From Pseudomonas faucium (GTDB lineage: Bacteria; Pseudomonadota; Gammaproteobacteria; Pseudomonadales; Pseudomonadaceae): DNA of 53,399 nt. Positions 9,128 through 17,993 of the stretch are shown here, one piece after another (the first letter of the stretch is position 1; each line of letters begins with the position of its first letter). The notes beneath the pieces are model-generated. The model worked only from the letters and a program-made list of their open reading frames with translations. It ran no database searches and had not been told where the DNA came from. The position numbers and the translations under genes are program-made. Location: positions 1 through 53,399 of the forward strand of contig NZ_BQIP01000031.1 of assembly GCF_021602585.1 (NCBI RefSeq), given 5' to 3'.

Positions 9128-9140
9128 GTAGTAAAACTAC
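9128..9140. promoter_or_regulatory. GntR/FadR-type operator-like dyad, site 2
   Basis: GTAGT-AAA-ACTAC is the reverse complement of site 1. Its centre is 52 bp away, close to five helical turns. The rest of the aceE-glnE gap (8966-9348) shows no gene; glnE's own promoter was not identified. Confidence 0.5.
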
Positions 9141-9348
9141 ACAAATGCGACGTTTGGTCGCACCTTGGCTTGTGAGGAAAAACGTTCATGTTGGTTGGCT
9201 TTGTGTCGCGAACGGGTGATTCTTGATGTTTATTGCCAATGATTCGTTTTTTTCAGCTATTTCCAACTTTTGTACGACAGTCCAACCGTGGTCCAGCCTC
9301 CCCGTGGCCGCATTTACCCCTCTCTTTCACGCCGATCAAGGATAGACC

Positions 9349-12282
9349 ATGCGCCTGCCTTTGCCGCTCGAACTGCCTGCCACCCTGCAACCGCTGGTCG
9401 CGCGCAACCAGCAGTTTCTGCTCGATGCCCTGGCTGGCCATCCTGAGCTGGACCTGAACAGCTGGAGCGCGGCGCAACGCCTGCAATTCGACCAGGTGGC
9501 GGCGGCCAGCGACTTCGTCCTCGGCCTGGCCCAGCGCGAGCCGGCGCTGCTGTTTGCGCTGCTGGCCAGCGGCGAGCTGGAGCGGCGTTATGCTGCGGGC
9601 GAGTTGCGCGGGCACGTCGCCGCCGCAGCCCAGGCGGCGCAGAGTGAAGAGGAGCTGGCGCGCAACCTGCGCCGCGAGCGCAACCGCCAGCAGCTGCGCA
9701 TCATCTGGCGCGACATCACCCGCCAGGCCGAACTCGGCGAAACCTGCCGCGACCTGTCCGACCTTGCCGATTCGGCCATCGACGAAGCCTATCAATGGCT
9801 GTACCCGCGCCATTGCCAGCAGTTCGGCACGCCGATCGGCAACCGCAGCGGCCAGCCGCAGCACATGGTGGTGCTGGGCATGGGCAAGCTGGGGGCGGTG
9901 GAGCTGAACCTGTCGTCGGACATCGACCTGATCTTCGCCTTCCCCGAAGGCGGCGAGACCGAAGGGGTCAAGCGTTCGCTGGACAACCAGGAGTTCTTCA
10001 CCCGCCTGGGCCAGCGCCTGATCAAGGCGCTCGACCCGGTCACCGTCGACGGCTTCGTGTTCCGCGTCGACATGCGCCTGCGCCCCTATGGCTCGGCCGG
10101 TGCCCTGGTGCTCAGCTTCAATGCCCTGGAGCAGTACTACCAGGACCAGGGCCGCGACTGGGAACGCTACGCGATGATCAAGGCGCGGGTGGTGGCTGGC
10201 GATCAGGCCGCCGGCGCCCAGCTGCAGGAGATGCTGCGCCCGTTCGTCTACCGCCGCTACCTGGACTTCTCGGCCATCGAAGCGCTGCGCACCATGAAGC
10301 AGCTGATCCAGCAGGAAGTGCGGCGCAAGGGCATGGCCGACAACATCAAGCTCGGTGCCGGCGGCATCCGCGAGGTGGAGTTCATCGCCCAGGCCTTCCA
10401 GTTGATCCACGGCGGGCGCGACCTGAGCCTGCAGCAGCGGCCGCTGCTCAAGGTGCTGGCCACTTTGGAGGGCCAGGGCTACCTGCCGACGGCGGTGGTG
10501 CTGGAGCTGCGCGAGGGCTATGAGTTTCTGCGCTACACCGAGCATGCCATCCAGGCCATCGCCGACCGCCAGACGCAGATGCTGCCGGACAGCGACCTCG
10601 ACCGTGCGCGGGTGGCCTACATGCTCGGCTATGCCGACTGGGACAGCTTCCATCAGCACCTGATGCACTGGCGTGGCCGGGTCGACTGGCACTTCCGCCA
10701 GGTGATTGCCGACCCGGATGACGAAGACGGCGAGGGCGAGCTGGTGGTGGGCGGCGAGTGGTCGCCGCTGTGGGAGCAGGCACAAGATGAAGAAGCCGCC
10801 TGCCGGCAGTTGCAGGAGGCCGGCTTCGAGCAACCGGCCGAAGCCCTGCGGCGCCTGACCGGGCTGCGCGCCAGCCCGCAGTTGCGCTCGATGCAGCGCA
10901 TTGGCCGCGAACGCCTGGATGCCTTCATCCCGCGTCTGCTGGCCCAGGCTGTGGAACACGATAACCCGGACCTGGTGCTGGAGCGCGTTTTGCCGCTGGT
11001 CGAGGCCGTGGCGCGGCGCTCTGCCTACCTGGTGCTGCTCACCGAAAACCCCAGCGCGCTGCGCCGGCTGCTGACCTTGTGCGCCGCCAGCCCCTGGATC
11101 GCCGAGCAGATCGCCCGCTACCCGCTGCTGCTCGATGAGCTGCTCAACGAAGGCCGGCTGTTCAGCCCGCCGATGGCGCCGGAGCTGGCGGCCGAGTTGC
11201 GCGAGCGGCTGACGCGCATCCCCGAGGACGACCTCGAGCAGCAGATGGAAGCGCTGCGCCACTTCAAGCTGGCCCACAGCCTGCGCGTGGCCGCCTCGGA
11301 AATCAGCGGCAACCTGCGCCTGATGAAGGTCAGCGACTACCTCACCTGGCTGGCCGAGGCCATCCTCGACCAGGTGCTGGCACTGGCCTGGCGCCAGACC
11401 GTGGCCCGCCACGGCCAGCCCAAGCGCAGCGACGGCAGCCTGTGCGACCCGGGCTTCATCATCATTGGCTACGGCAAGGTCGGTGGCCTGGAGCTTGGCC
11501 ACGGCTCGGACCTGGACCTGGTGTTCATCCACGATGGCGACCCGCAGGCCGAAACCGACGGCGCCAAGCCGATCGACAGCGCGCAGTTCTACACCCGCCT
11601 GGGCCAGCGCATCATCCACCTGCTGACCACCCAGACCAACTCCGGCCAGCTGTACGACGTCGACATGCGCCTGCGCCCGTCCGGCGCCTCGGGGCTGCTG
11701 GTCAGTTCGCTGGGCGCATTCGAGCGCTACCAGCAGAACGAAGCCTGGACCTGGGAGCACCAGGCGCTGGTGCGGGCCCGCGTGCTGGTGGGCTGCAAGC
11801 AGCTGACCGCGGCATTCGAGAGCGTGCGCGCCAAGGTGCTGGGGCAGCCGCGCGACCTCGACAAGCTGCGCGTCGAAGTCAGCGAGATGCGCGCCAAGAT
11901 GCGCGACAACCTGGGCACCAAGGCGACGGCCGCAGGCACTGCCAGCAATGCGTTCGACCACGGCATGGCGTTCGATATCAAGCAGGACGCCGGCGGTATC
12001 GTCGATATCGAATTTATGGTGCAATACGCCGCTCTGGCCTGGTCCCACGACCATCCGGCCATTCTCCGATGGACCGATAACATCCGCATTCTGGAAGAGC
12101 TGGAGCAGGCGCAGTTGATGCCAGCCAGCGATGCGATCCTGCTGCGCGAGGTGTACAAGGCGTTTCGTTCGGCTTCGCACCGCCAGGCCCTGCAGAAGCA
12201 GGCCGGGGTGATCGACGCGACGCAGTTTGCCGATGAACGCCGCGAAGTGCGGCGGATCTGGGGGCAGTTGGGGTTGACTTGA
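9349..12282 (+). CDS. glnE: Bifunctional glutamine synthetase adenylyltransferase/deadenylase
   Basis: A 977-residue enzyme that adenylylates and de-adenylylates glutamine synthetase in answer to nitrogen state through PII. It has two nucleotidyltransferase domains. The first has GMGKLGAVELNLSSDIDLIF and the second GYGKVGGLELGHGSDLDLVFI, each with the D-x-D metal pair. Helical domains follow each, with RPYGSAGALV and RPSGASGLLV after the catalytic segments. Length equals the family norm. It stands alone: aceE is divergent upstream, and a REP pair separates it from the LPS operon. Confidence 0.97.
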   Translation: MRLPLPLELPATLQPLVARNQQFLLDALAGHPELDLNSWSAAQRLQFDQVAAASDFVLGLAQREPALLFALLASGELERRYAAGELRGHVAAAAQAAQSEEELARNLRRERNRQQLRIIWRDITRQAELGETCRDLSDLADSAIDEAYQWLYPRHCQQFGTPIGNRSGQPQHMVVLGMGKLGAVELNLSSDIDLIFAFPEGGETEGVKRSLDNQEFFTRLGQRLIKALDPVTVDGFVFRVDMRLRPYGSAGALVLSFNALEQYYQDQGRDWERYAMIKARVVAGDQAAGAQLQEMLRPFVYRRYLDFSAIEALRTMKQLIQQEVRRKGMADNIKLGAGGIREVEFIAQAFQLIHGGRDLSLQQRPLLKVLATLEGQGYLPTAVVLELREGYEFLRYTEHAIQAIADRQTQMLPDSDLDRARVAYMLGYADWDSFHQHLMHWRGRVDWHFRQVIADPDDEDGEGELVVGGEWSPLWEQAQDEEAACRQLQEAGFEQPAEALRRLTGLRASPQLRSMQRIGRERLDAFIPRLLAQAVEHDNPDLVLERVLPLVEAVARRSAYLVLLTENPSALRRLLTLCAASPWIAEQIARYPLLLDELLNEGRLFSPPMAPELAAELRERLTRIPEDDLEQQMEALRHFKLAHSLRVAASEISGNLRLMKVSDYLTWLAEAILDQVLALAWRQTVARHGQPKRSDGSLCDPGFIIIGYGKVGGLELGHGSDLDLVFIHDGDPQAETDGAKPIDSAQFYTRLGQRIIHLLTTQTNSGQLYDVDMRLRPSGASGLLVSSLGAFERYQQNEAWTWEHQALVRARVLVGCKQLTAAFESVRAKVLGQPRDLDKLRVEVSEMRAKMRDNLGTKATAAGTASNAFDHGMAFDIKQDAGGIVDIEFMVQYAALAWSHDHPAILRWTDNIRILEELEQAQLMPASDAILLREVYKAFRSASHRQALQKQAGVIDATQFADERREVRRIWGQLGLT

Positions 12283-12287
12283 AGTCT

Positions 12288-12362
12288 GTGCTGGCCCCAC
12301 CGCGGATAAATCCGCGCCTACGCCGCCTGTAGGAGCGGATTTATCCGCGATGGGGCCAGCAC
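12288..12362. repeat. REP pair with extended arms
   Basis: Inverted repeat of 34 bp per arm (12288-12321 and 12329-12362) with two mismatches and a 7-base loop. The core is the GCGGAT-stem REP; arms extend beyond it with GTGCTGGCCCCA. It starts 5 bp after the glnE stop and may act as its terminator. Confidence 0.85.
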
Positions 12363-12410
12363 AAACAGCATCTACCCCTCGGTGGTACACTGTCCGCCAC
12401 ATAGCCTGAA

Positions 12411-12455
12411 TATAAAGAGGGGAGGCCAGGCTGTAATGCAGCCTGCAGCCTCCCC
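12411..12455 (+). promoter_or_regulatory. waaF leader: possible -10 and strong hairpin
   Basis: TATAAA at 12411-12416 could be a -10 box, though no good -35 is seen. Just after it, 12419-12455 folds into GGGGAGGC paired with GCCTCCCC (8 bp), a CA bulge, CAGGCTG paired with CAGCCTG (7 bp) and a TAATG loop. No T run follows, so it is more likely a leader structure than a terminator. waaF starts 20 bp later with only a weak GGA ribosome site. Confidence 0.45.
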
Positions 12456-12474
12456 GAGCGTTTCTGGACTAAGC

Positions 12475-13524
12475 ATGAGAATACTGATCATTGGCCCCAG
12501 CTGGGTCGGCGACATGGTGATGGCGCAGACCCTGTTCCAGTGCCTGAAACAGCAGCACCCCGACTGCGTGATCGACGTCCTGGCCCCCGAGTGGAGCCGG
12601 CCGATCCTCGAACGCATGCCCGAGGTGCGCCAGGCCTTGAGCTTCCCGCTCGGCCACGGCGCGCTGGAGCTGGCCACGCGCCGGCGCATCGGCAAGTCCC
12701 TGGCCGGCCAGTACGACCAGGCCATCCTTTTGCCCAACTCGCTGAAGTCGGCGCTGGTGCCGTTCTTCGCCGGCATCCCCAAGCGCACCGGCTGGCGCGG
12801 CGAAATGCGCTTTGGCCTGCTCAACGACGTGCGCAAGCTGGACAAGGCCCGCTACCCGCTGATGATCGAGCGCTTCATGGCCCTGGCCTACGCGCCCGGT
12901 GCCGAACTGGCGCAGCCCTATCCGCGGCCCAGCCTGCAGATCGAAGCCGCGAGCCGCGAGGCGGCCATGGCCAAGTTCGGCCTGGAGCTGGACCGCCCGG
13001 TGTTGGCATTGTGCCCCGGCGCCGAGTTTGGCGAGGCCAAGCGCTGGCCTTCCGAGCACTATGCCGAGGTGGCCGACGCGATGATTCGCCAGGGCTGGCA
13101 GGTGTGGCTGTTCGGCTCGAAGAACGACCACGCCGTCGGCGAGCAGATCCGCGGCCGGTTGATCCCGGGGTTGCGGGAGGAGTCCTACAACCTGGCGGGC
13201 GAAACCTCGCTGGCCGAGGCCATCGACCTGATGTCCTGCGCCGATGCCGTGGTGTCCAACGATTCGGGCCTGATGCACGTGGCCGCCGCGCTGAACCGCC
13301 CGCTGGTGGCGGTGTACGGCTCCACGTCGCCTGGCTTCACGCCACCGCTGGCAGAGCAGGTGGAGATCGTGCGCACCGGCATCGAATGCAGCCCGTGCTT
13401 CGACCGCACCTGCCGCTTCGGCCATTACAACTGCCTGCGCCTGCTGGAGCCGGGCAAAGTCATCGCTGCCCTGCACAGCCTGGGCGGGCCGAACCTGATC
13501 GATGCCGTGGCCGAGGTCGACTAA
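12475..13524 (+). CDS. waaF: ADP-heptose:LPS heptosyltransferase II
   Basis: A 349-residue glycosyltransferase family 9 enzyme that adds the second heptose of the LPS inner core on the cytoplasmic face. The N-terminus MRILIIGPSWVGDMVMAQ is typical of WaaF. The donor-binding part includes LCPGAEFGEAKRWP and the late motif DAVVSNDSGLMHVAAAL. The ATG at 12475 is chosen because it gives this conserved N-terminus; upstream in-frame ATGs fall in the leader hairpin. It heads a run of coupled LPS-core genes ending at 19432; the waaC GTG follows its stop directly. Confidence 0.95.
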   Translation: MRILIIGPSWVGDMVMAQTLFQCLKQQHPDCVIDVLAPEWSRPILERMPEVRQALSFPLGHGALELATRRRIGKSLAGQYDQAILLPNSLKSALVPFFAGIPKRTGWRGEMRFGLLNDVRKLDKARYPLMIERFMALAYAPGAELAQPYPRPSLQIEAASREAAMAKFGLELDRPVLALCPGAEFGEAKRWPSEHYAEVADAMIRQGWQVWLFGSKNDHAVGEQIRGRLIPGLREESYNLAGETSLAEAIDLMSCADAVVSNDSGLMHVAAALNRPLVAVYGSTSPGFTPPLAEQVEIVRTGIECSPCFDRTCRFGHYNCLRLLEPGKVIAALHSLGGPNLIDAVAEVD

Positions 13525-14583
13525 GTGCGGGTACTGATCATCAAGACCTCGTCGCTGGGTGATGTGATCCACACCCTGCCGGCGCTCACCGATGCCGCCC
13601 ACGCGATCCCGGGCATCCGCTTCGACTGGGTGGTGGAAGAAGGCTTCGCCGAAATCCCCAGCCGGCATCCGGCGGTCGACCGGGTCATCCCGGTGGCCAT
13701 CCGCCGCTGGCGCAAGAACCTCTGGCAGACCCTCAAGAGCGGCGAGTGGAAGGCCTTCAAGCAGCGCCTGCGCGAGCACAAGTATGACCTGGTGATCGAC
13801 GCCCAGGGCCTGGTCAAGTCGGCCTGGCTGACCCGCTACGTCAAGGCCCCGGTGGCCGGCCTGGACCGCTTCTCGGCGCGTGAAGGCCTGGCCAGCCGCT
13901 TCTATGACCGGCGCCTGTCGGTCGCGGTCGGCCAGCATGCGGTGGAGCGTGTGCGCCAGCTGTTCGCCATGGCCCTGGCCTACGACCTGCCGGAAGGCAT
14001 CGGCAACTACGGCCTGGACCTCGACCGCCTGCAACTGCCGCCGGCGGCACCCTACGTGGTGTTCCTGCACGGCACTACCTGGGCGACCAAGCACTGGCCC
14101 GAAGCCTACTGGCGCGAGCTGGCCGAACGCCTGGGCCGGCGCAAGCTGCAAGTGCGCCTGCCATGGGGCAACCCGGCGGAGAAGGCCCGTGCCGAGCGCA
14201 TTGCCCAAGGCTTGAACAACTGCCAGGTGCTGCCCAAGTTGAACCTTGCCGGCGTCGCCCGCGTGCTGGCGGCAGCCAAGGCCTGCGTGGCGGTGGACAC
14301 CGGCCTTGGGCACCTGGCCGCGGCGTTGGATGTGCCGACCATTTCCCTGTTCGGCCCGACCAACCCGGGCCTGACCGGCGCCTATGGCCGCGTCCAGGTT
14401 CACCAGGCCAGCGACTTCCCCTGCGCGCCGTGCCTGCAGAAAAAGTGCACCTACAAACCGAGCGCCGACGACCTGCGCCGGTTCGATCTGAAACGCGAGT
14501 GGCCGCTGTGCTTCACTCGCCTGAATCCCGAGCATGTGGCGAGCCGCTTGAGCGCGCTGCTGCTGGCTGAGGATGTCCGTTGA
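13525..14583 (+). CDS. waaC: ADP-heptose:LPS heptosyltransferase I
   Basis: A 352-residue family 9 glycosyltransferase that adds the first heptose to Kdo. The N-terminus MRVLIIKTSSLGDVIHTLPAL is diagnostic, and the C-terminal donor site has CVAVDTGLGHLAAALDVPTI and LFGPTNPGLTG. The start is GTG, immediately after the waaF TAA, and the stop overlaps the waaG start by one base. The order waaF-waaC-waaG-waaP is the Pseudomonas LPS-core arrangement. Confidence 0.95.
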   Translation: MRVLIIKTSSLGDVIHTLPALTDAAHAIPGIRFDWVVEEGFAEIPSRHPAVDRVIPVAIRRWRKNLWQTLKSGEWKAFKQRLREHKYDLVIDAQGLVKSAWLTRYVKAPVAGLDRFSAREGLASRFYDRRLSVAVGQHAVERVRQLFAMALAYDLPEGIGNYGLDLDRLQLPPAAPYVVFLHGTTWATKHWPEAYWRELAERLGRRKLQVRLPWGNPAEKARAERIAQGLNNCQVLPKLNLAGVARVLAAAKACVAVDTGLGHLAAALDVPTISLFGPTNPGLTGAYGRVQVHQASDFPCAPCLQKKCTYKPSADDLRRFDLKREWPLCFTRLNPEHVASRLSALLLAEDVR

Positions 14584-15707
14584 TGCAACTGGCTTTCGTG
14601 CTTTACAAGTATTTCCCCTTCGGCGGGCTGCAGCGCGACTTCATGCGCATTGCCCTGGAATGCCAGAAGCGGGGCCACCAGATCCGCGTCTACACGCTGA
14701 TCTGGGAGGGTGATATTCCGCCGGGCTTCGAGGTGCTGGTAGCGCCGGTCAAGGCGCTGTTCAACCACCGGCGCAACGAGAAGCTCAGCGCCTGGATGGC
14801 TGCTGACCTGGCCAAGCGCCCGGTCGACCGCCTGGTGGGCTTCAACAAGATGCCGGGGCTGGACGTGTACTACGCCGCCGACGGCTGCTTCGAGGACAAG
14901 GCCCAGACCCTGCGTGGCGGCCTGTACCGGCGCTGGGGCCGCTACCGGCACTTTGCCGAGTACGAGCGGGCCGTGTTCGCCAAGGACGCGCACACCCAAG
15001 TGCTGATGATTTCCGAGGTGCAGCAGCCGCTGTTCATCAAGCATTACGGCACCCCGGTGGAGCGCTTCCACCTGCTGCCGCCAGGTATTTCCCAGGACCG
15101 CCGCGCGCCGGCCAATGCCGCCGAGATCCGCGCCGAGTTTCGCCGGGAATTCAACCTGGGCGATGACGACCTGCTGCTGGTGCAGATCGGTTCGGGCTTC
15201 AAGACCAAGGGCGTGGACCGCAGCCTCAAGGCCCTGGCCGCGCTGCCCTCGGCGCTGCGCAAGCGCACCAGGCTGATGGTCATCGGCCAGGACGACCCCA
15301 AGGTGTTCCAGCTGCAAAGCGCCACCCTGGGCCTGGGCGACCAGGTGCAGTTCCTCAAGGGGCGCAGCGACATCCCGCGCTTCCTGCTCGGCGCCGACCT
15401 GCTGATTCACCCGGCCTACAACGAGAACACCGGCACGGTGCTGCTCGAAGCCCTGGTGGCCGGCCTGCCGGTGCTGGTGTCCAAGGTTTGCGGCTACGCC
15501 CATTACATCGCCGAGGCCGACTGCGGCCTGGTGCTCGACGAGCCGTTCGAGCAAGAGCAGCTCAACCGCTACCTGCAGCGCATGCTCGATGAGCCGCAAG
15601 CGCGCGCCGAGTGGTCGCGCAACGGCCTGGCCTTTGCCGAGACCGCTGACCTGTACAGCATGCCGCAGCATGCTGCCGACGTGATCCTGGGGCAGGAGAC
15701 CGCATGA
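14583..15707 (+). CDS. waaG: LPS core glucosyltransferase I
   Basis: A 374-residue GT4-family (GT-B fold) transferase that adds the first outer-core hexose. The N-terminus MQLAFVLYKYFPFGGLQRDF contains the acceptor-side GG motif. The C-terminal domain carries LVQIGSGFKTKGVDRSLKAL and the donor-binding E-x7-E in HPAYNENTGTVLLEALVAGLPVL. The ATG at 14583 is preferred to the TTG one codon earlier. Its first base is the last base of the waaC stop, and its end overlaps waaP by 4 bp, so translation is probably coupled. Confidence 0.94.
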   Translation: MQLAFVLYKYFPFGGLQRDFMRIALECQKRGHQIRVYTLIWEGDIPPGFEVLVAPVKALFNHRRNEKLSAWMAADLAKRPVDRLVGFNKMPGLDVYYAADGCFEDKAQTLRGGLYRRWGRYRHFAEYERAVFAKDAHTQVLMISEVQQPLFIKHYGTPVERFHLLPPGISQDRRAPANAAEIRAEFRREFNLGDDDLLLVQIGSGFKTKGVDRSLKALAALPSALRKRTRLMVIGQDDPKVFQLQSATLGLGDQVQFLKGRSDIPRFLLGADLLIHPAYNENTGTVLLEALVAGLPVLVSKVCGYAHYIAEADCGLVLDEPFEQEQLNRYLQRMLDEPQARAEWSRNGLAFAETADLYSMPQHAADVILGQETA

Positions 15708-16510
15708 AGCTGATACTGGCCGAACCCTTCAAGCGCCTGTGGGCCGGGCGTGACGCCTTCGAGGCCGTGGAAGCGCTGCAAGGCGAGGTGTACCGCGAGC
15801 TGGAAGGGCGCCGCACGCTGCGTACCGAGGTCGATGGCGAGGGCTTTTTCGTCAAGATCCACCGCGGCATCGGCTGGGGCGAGATCTTCAAGAACCTGTT
15901 CACCGCCAAGCTGCCGGTGCTCGGCGCCGGCCAGGAATGGCAGGCCATCCAGCGCCTGCATGAGGTGGGTGTGCCGACCATGACCGCCGTTGCCTATGGC
16001 GAGCGCGGCAGCAACCCGGCGACCCAGCACTCGTTCATCGTCACCGAAGAGCTGGCGCCGACCATCAGCTTGGAAGACTTCAGCATCGACTGGCTCAAGC
16101 AGCCGCCCGAGCCACGCCTCAAGCGTGCGCTGATCGCCGAAGTGGCGAAGATGACCGGCGGCATGCACCGCGCCGGGGTCAACCACCGCGACTGCTACAT
16201 CTGCCACTTCCTGCTGCACACCGACCGCCCGGTGACGGCGGACGACTTCAAGCTGTCGGTCATCGACCTGCACCGCGCCCAGACCCGCGCCACCGTCAGC
16301 CGCCGCTGGCGCGACAAGGACCTGGCCGCGCTGTACTTCTCGGCGCTGGACATCGGCCTGACCCAGCGCGACAAGCTGCGCTTTCTGCGCGGGTACTTCC
16401 AGCGCCCGCTGCGCCAGGTGCTTGCCGAAGAGGCGGCGCTGATCGCCTGGCTCGAGCGCAAGGCGCAGAAACTCTACGACCGCAAGCAACGCTATGGGGA
16501 TGCACTCTGA
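15704..16510 (+). CDS. waaP: LPS core heptose(I) kinase
   Basis: A 268-residue sugar kinase that phosphorylates heptose I of the inner core, a step needed for viability or LPS export in P. aeruginosa. The fold is eukaryotic-kinase-like: Lys 51 (EGFFVKIHRG), catalytic segment NHRDCYICHFLL with Asp 163, and metal Asp 188 in VIDLHRA. Asp 163 is, as I recall, the catalytic residue described for P. aeruginosa WaaP at the same number. Overlaps waaG by 4 bp (ATGA) and the next gene by one base. Confidence 0.95.
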   Translation: MKLILAEPFKRLWAGRDAFEAVEALQGEVYRELEGRRTLRTEVDGEGFFVKIHRGIGWGEIFKNLFTAKLPVLGAGQEWQAIQRLHEVGVPTMTAVAYGERGSNPATQHSFIVTEELAPTISLEDFSIDWLKQPPEPRLKRALIAEVAKMTGGMHRAGVNHRDCYICHFLLHTDRPVTADDFKLSVIDLHRAQTRATVSRRWRDKDLAALYFSALDIGLTQRDKLRFLRGYFQRPLRQVLAEEAALIAWLERKAQKLYDRKQRYGDAL

Positions 16511-17244
16511 TGGCGAGTTGGAACCTGGCGCCAGGCTATGAACACCTGGCGGCGGACTTCGGCAGCCTCGATGCGGTATTCGCCCTGCAGGGCGAACGCC
16601 TGACCCGTGACCCCATCAGCGAGGTCATCCGCATCGAGCGTGGCGGCGTCCACTATTACGTCAAACGCTACACCGGCGCCGGCAAGCACATGCGCCGCTA
16701 CCTGGGCCGGCCGCGGATCAAGGCCGAATGGCAGAACCTCAAGCAGTTCGCCAAGTGGGGCATCCCCACCGCCGAAGTGGTCGCCTGGGGCCTGGAGCGC
16801 AACGGCCTGGCGTTTGGCCGCGGGGCGATGATCACCCGCGAGCTGCCCAACACCGAAGACCTGTCGGCGCTGGCCGAGCGCAACGACCCGCGCCTGGCCG
16901 ACCGCCACTGGGTCGACCACCTCAGCCGCCAGTTGGCCCGGCACACCCGGGTGATGCACGAGCACCGCTTTGCCCACAACGACCTGAAATGGCGCAACCT
17001 GCTGGTCGACGACAAGGGCACGGTGTTCTTCATCGACTGCCCGACCGGCGACTTCTGGCGTGGCTTCATGTGGCGCCACCGCATGGTCAAGGACCTGGCG
17101 TGCCTGGATAAGGTCGCCAAATATCACCTGTCGGCGACCCAGCGCCTGCGTTTCTACCTGCAGTACCGTGGGCGCGAGCGCCTGAACCTGCGCGACAAGC
17201 GGCGCATTCGTCAGGTACTGAGCTTCTTCGAGGGAAGGGAATGA
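16510..17244 (+). CDS. LPS-core kinase-like protein (WapP type)
   Basis: A 244-residue kinase-fold protein of the WaaP/InaA superfamily. All main catalytic elements are present: Lys 52 in HYYVKRY, catalytic loop HNDLKWRN with Asp 158 and Asn 163, and metal Asp 176 in FFIDCP. By position after waaP it corresponds to P. aeruginosa PA5008 (WapP, from memory). It probably phosphorylates another core heptose position, but the acceptor is inferred. Overlaps its neighbours by 1 and 4 bp, so it is part of the same translational chain. Confidence 0.85.
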   Translation: MASWNLAPGYEHLAADFGSLDAVFALQGERLTRDPISEVIRIERGGVHYYVKRYTGAGKHMRRYLGRPRIKAEWQNLKQFAKWGIPTAEVVAWGLERNGLAFGRGAMITRELPNTEDLSALAERNDPRLADRHWVDHLSRQLARHTRVMHEHRFAHNDLKWRNLLVDDKGTVFFIDCPTGDFWRGFMWRHRMVKDLACLDKVAKYHLSATQRLRFYLQYRGRERLNLRDKRRIRQVLSFFEGRE

Positions 17245-17993
17245 CCGATTACCTGGCCAGCGCGGACATCGCGCTGCTCAAGCGCCATGGCCTGAACGAT
17301 TTCGAGGCGCTGTGGGCGCTGCAGCTCGACGCCGTGGATGAACCCAACACCGGCCGTGGCGGCTGGAGCAGCGTGTTTCGCCTGGAGCTCGAAGGCAAGG
17401 GCTACTACCTCAAGCGCCAGTGCAACTACCTGACCCGCACCCTGCACCGGCCCTTGGGCGAACCGACCTTCGCCCGCGAGTTTCGCAACATCAGCCGTTA
17501 CCAGAAGCTGCAGATCCCGGCCTTGCAGGCGGTGTTCTACGGCGAGCGCAAGCAGGGCGGCGAGCACCGGGCGATGCTGATGACCCGCGCGCTGGACGAC
17601 TGGAGCGACCTGGAAAGCCTGCTGGCACAGTGGCCGCAACTGGCCGACGCCGAGCGCAGCGGCATCCTCCAGGCCACCGGCCAACTGGCGCGCACGCTGC
17701 ACAGCGCAGGCCAGGTGCACGGCTGCTTCTACCCCAAGCACATCTTCCTGCGCCAGCGCCGTGACGGCTGGGACGCGCAACTGATCGACCTGGAAAAGAC
17801 CCGGCCGCTGCTGTTCGGCAAGCGTGACCGGCTCAAGGACCTGGAGCCGCTGCTGCGCCGCGCCCGTGCCTGGAGCGAGGCGGACGTGCGCCAGCTGCTG
17901 GCCGCCTACCTGGCCAAGCCGGCCGACAGCGCCCTGGTCGGTACCTGGCTGCAAGGCCTGACGCAACGCCGTCGTGAAAAAGAGGCCCGCTGA
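17241..17993 (+). CDS. InaA-like kinase-fold protein lacking the catalytic Asp
   Basis: A 250-residue member of the LPS kinase/InaA superfamily. The ATP-binding Lys (GYYLKRQ, Lys 58) and the metal-type Asp (LIDLEKTR, Asp 183) are present. In the catalytic loop, where waaP has H-R-D and the previous gene H-N-D, this protein has H160-G161-C162 (VHGCFYPKHIFL). The catalytic Asp is thus a Cys, suggesting a pseudokinase or an altered mechanism. It corresponds by position to PA5007 of P. aeruginosa. Overlaps both neighbours (4 bp and 1 bp). Confidence 0.82.
   Translation: MTDYLASADIALLKRHGLNDFEALWALQLDAVDEPNTGRGGWSSVFRLELEGKGYYLKRQCNYLTRTLHRPLGEPTFAREFRNISRYQKLQIPALQAVFYGERKQGGEHRAMLMTRALDDWSDLESLLAQWPQLADAERSGILQATGQLARTLHSAGQVHGCFYPKHIFLRQRRDGWDAQLIDLEKTRPLLFGKRDRLKDLEPLLRRARAWSEADVRQLLAAYLAKPADSALVGTWLQGLTQRRREKEAR

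Noticed and set aside
9253-12402. 1049-residue open frame antisense to glnE
   Set aside because: Glu-, Gln-, His- and Val-rich translation without recognisable domains; it is the mirror of a GC-rich gene with strong codon bias.
12382-12474. Longer waaF beginning upstream
   Set aside because: The extra codons lie in the leader hairpin; the conserved heptosyltransferase N-terminus starts at 12475.
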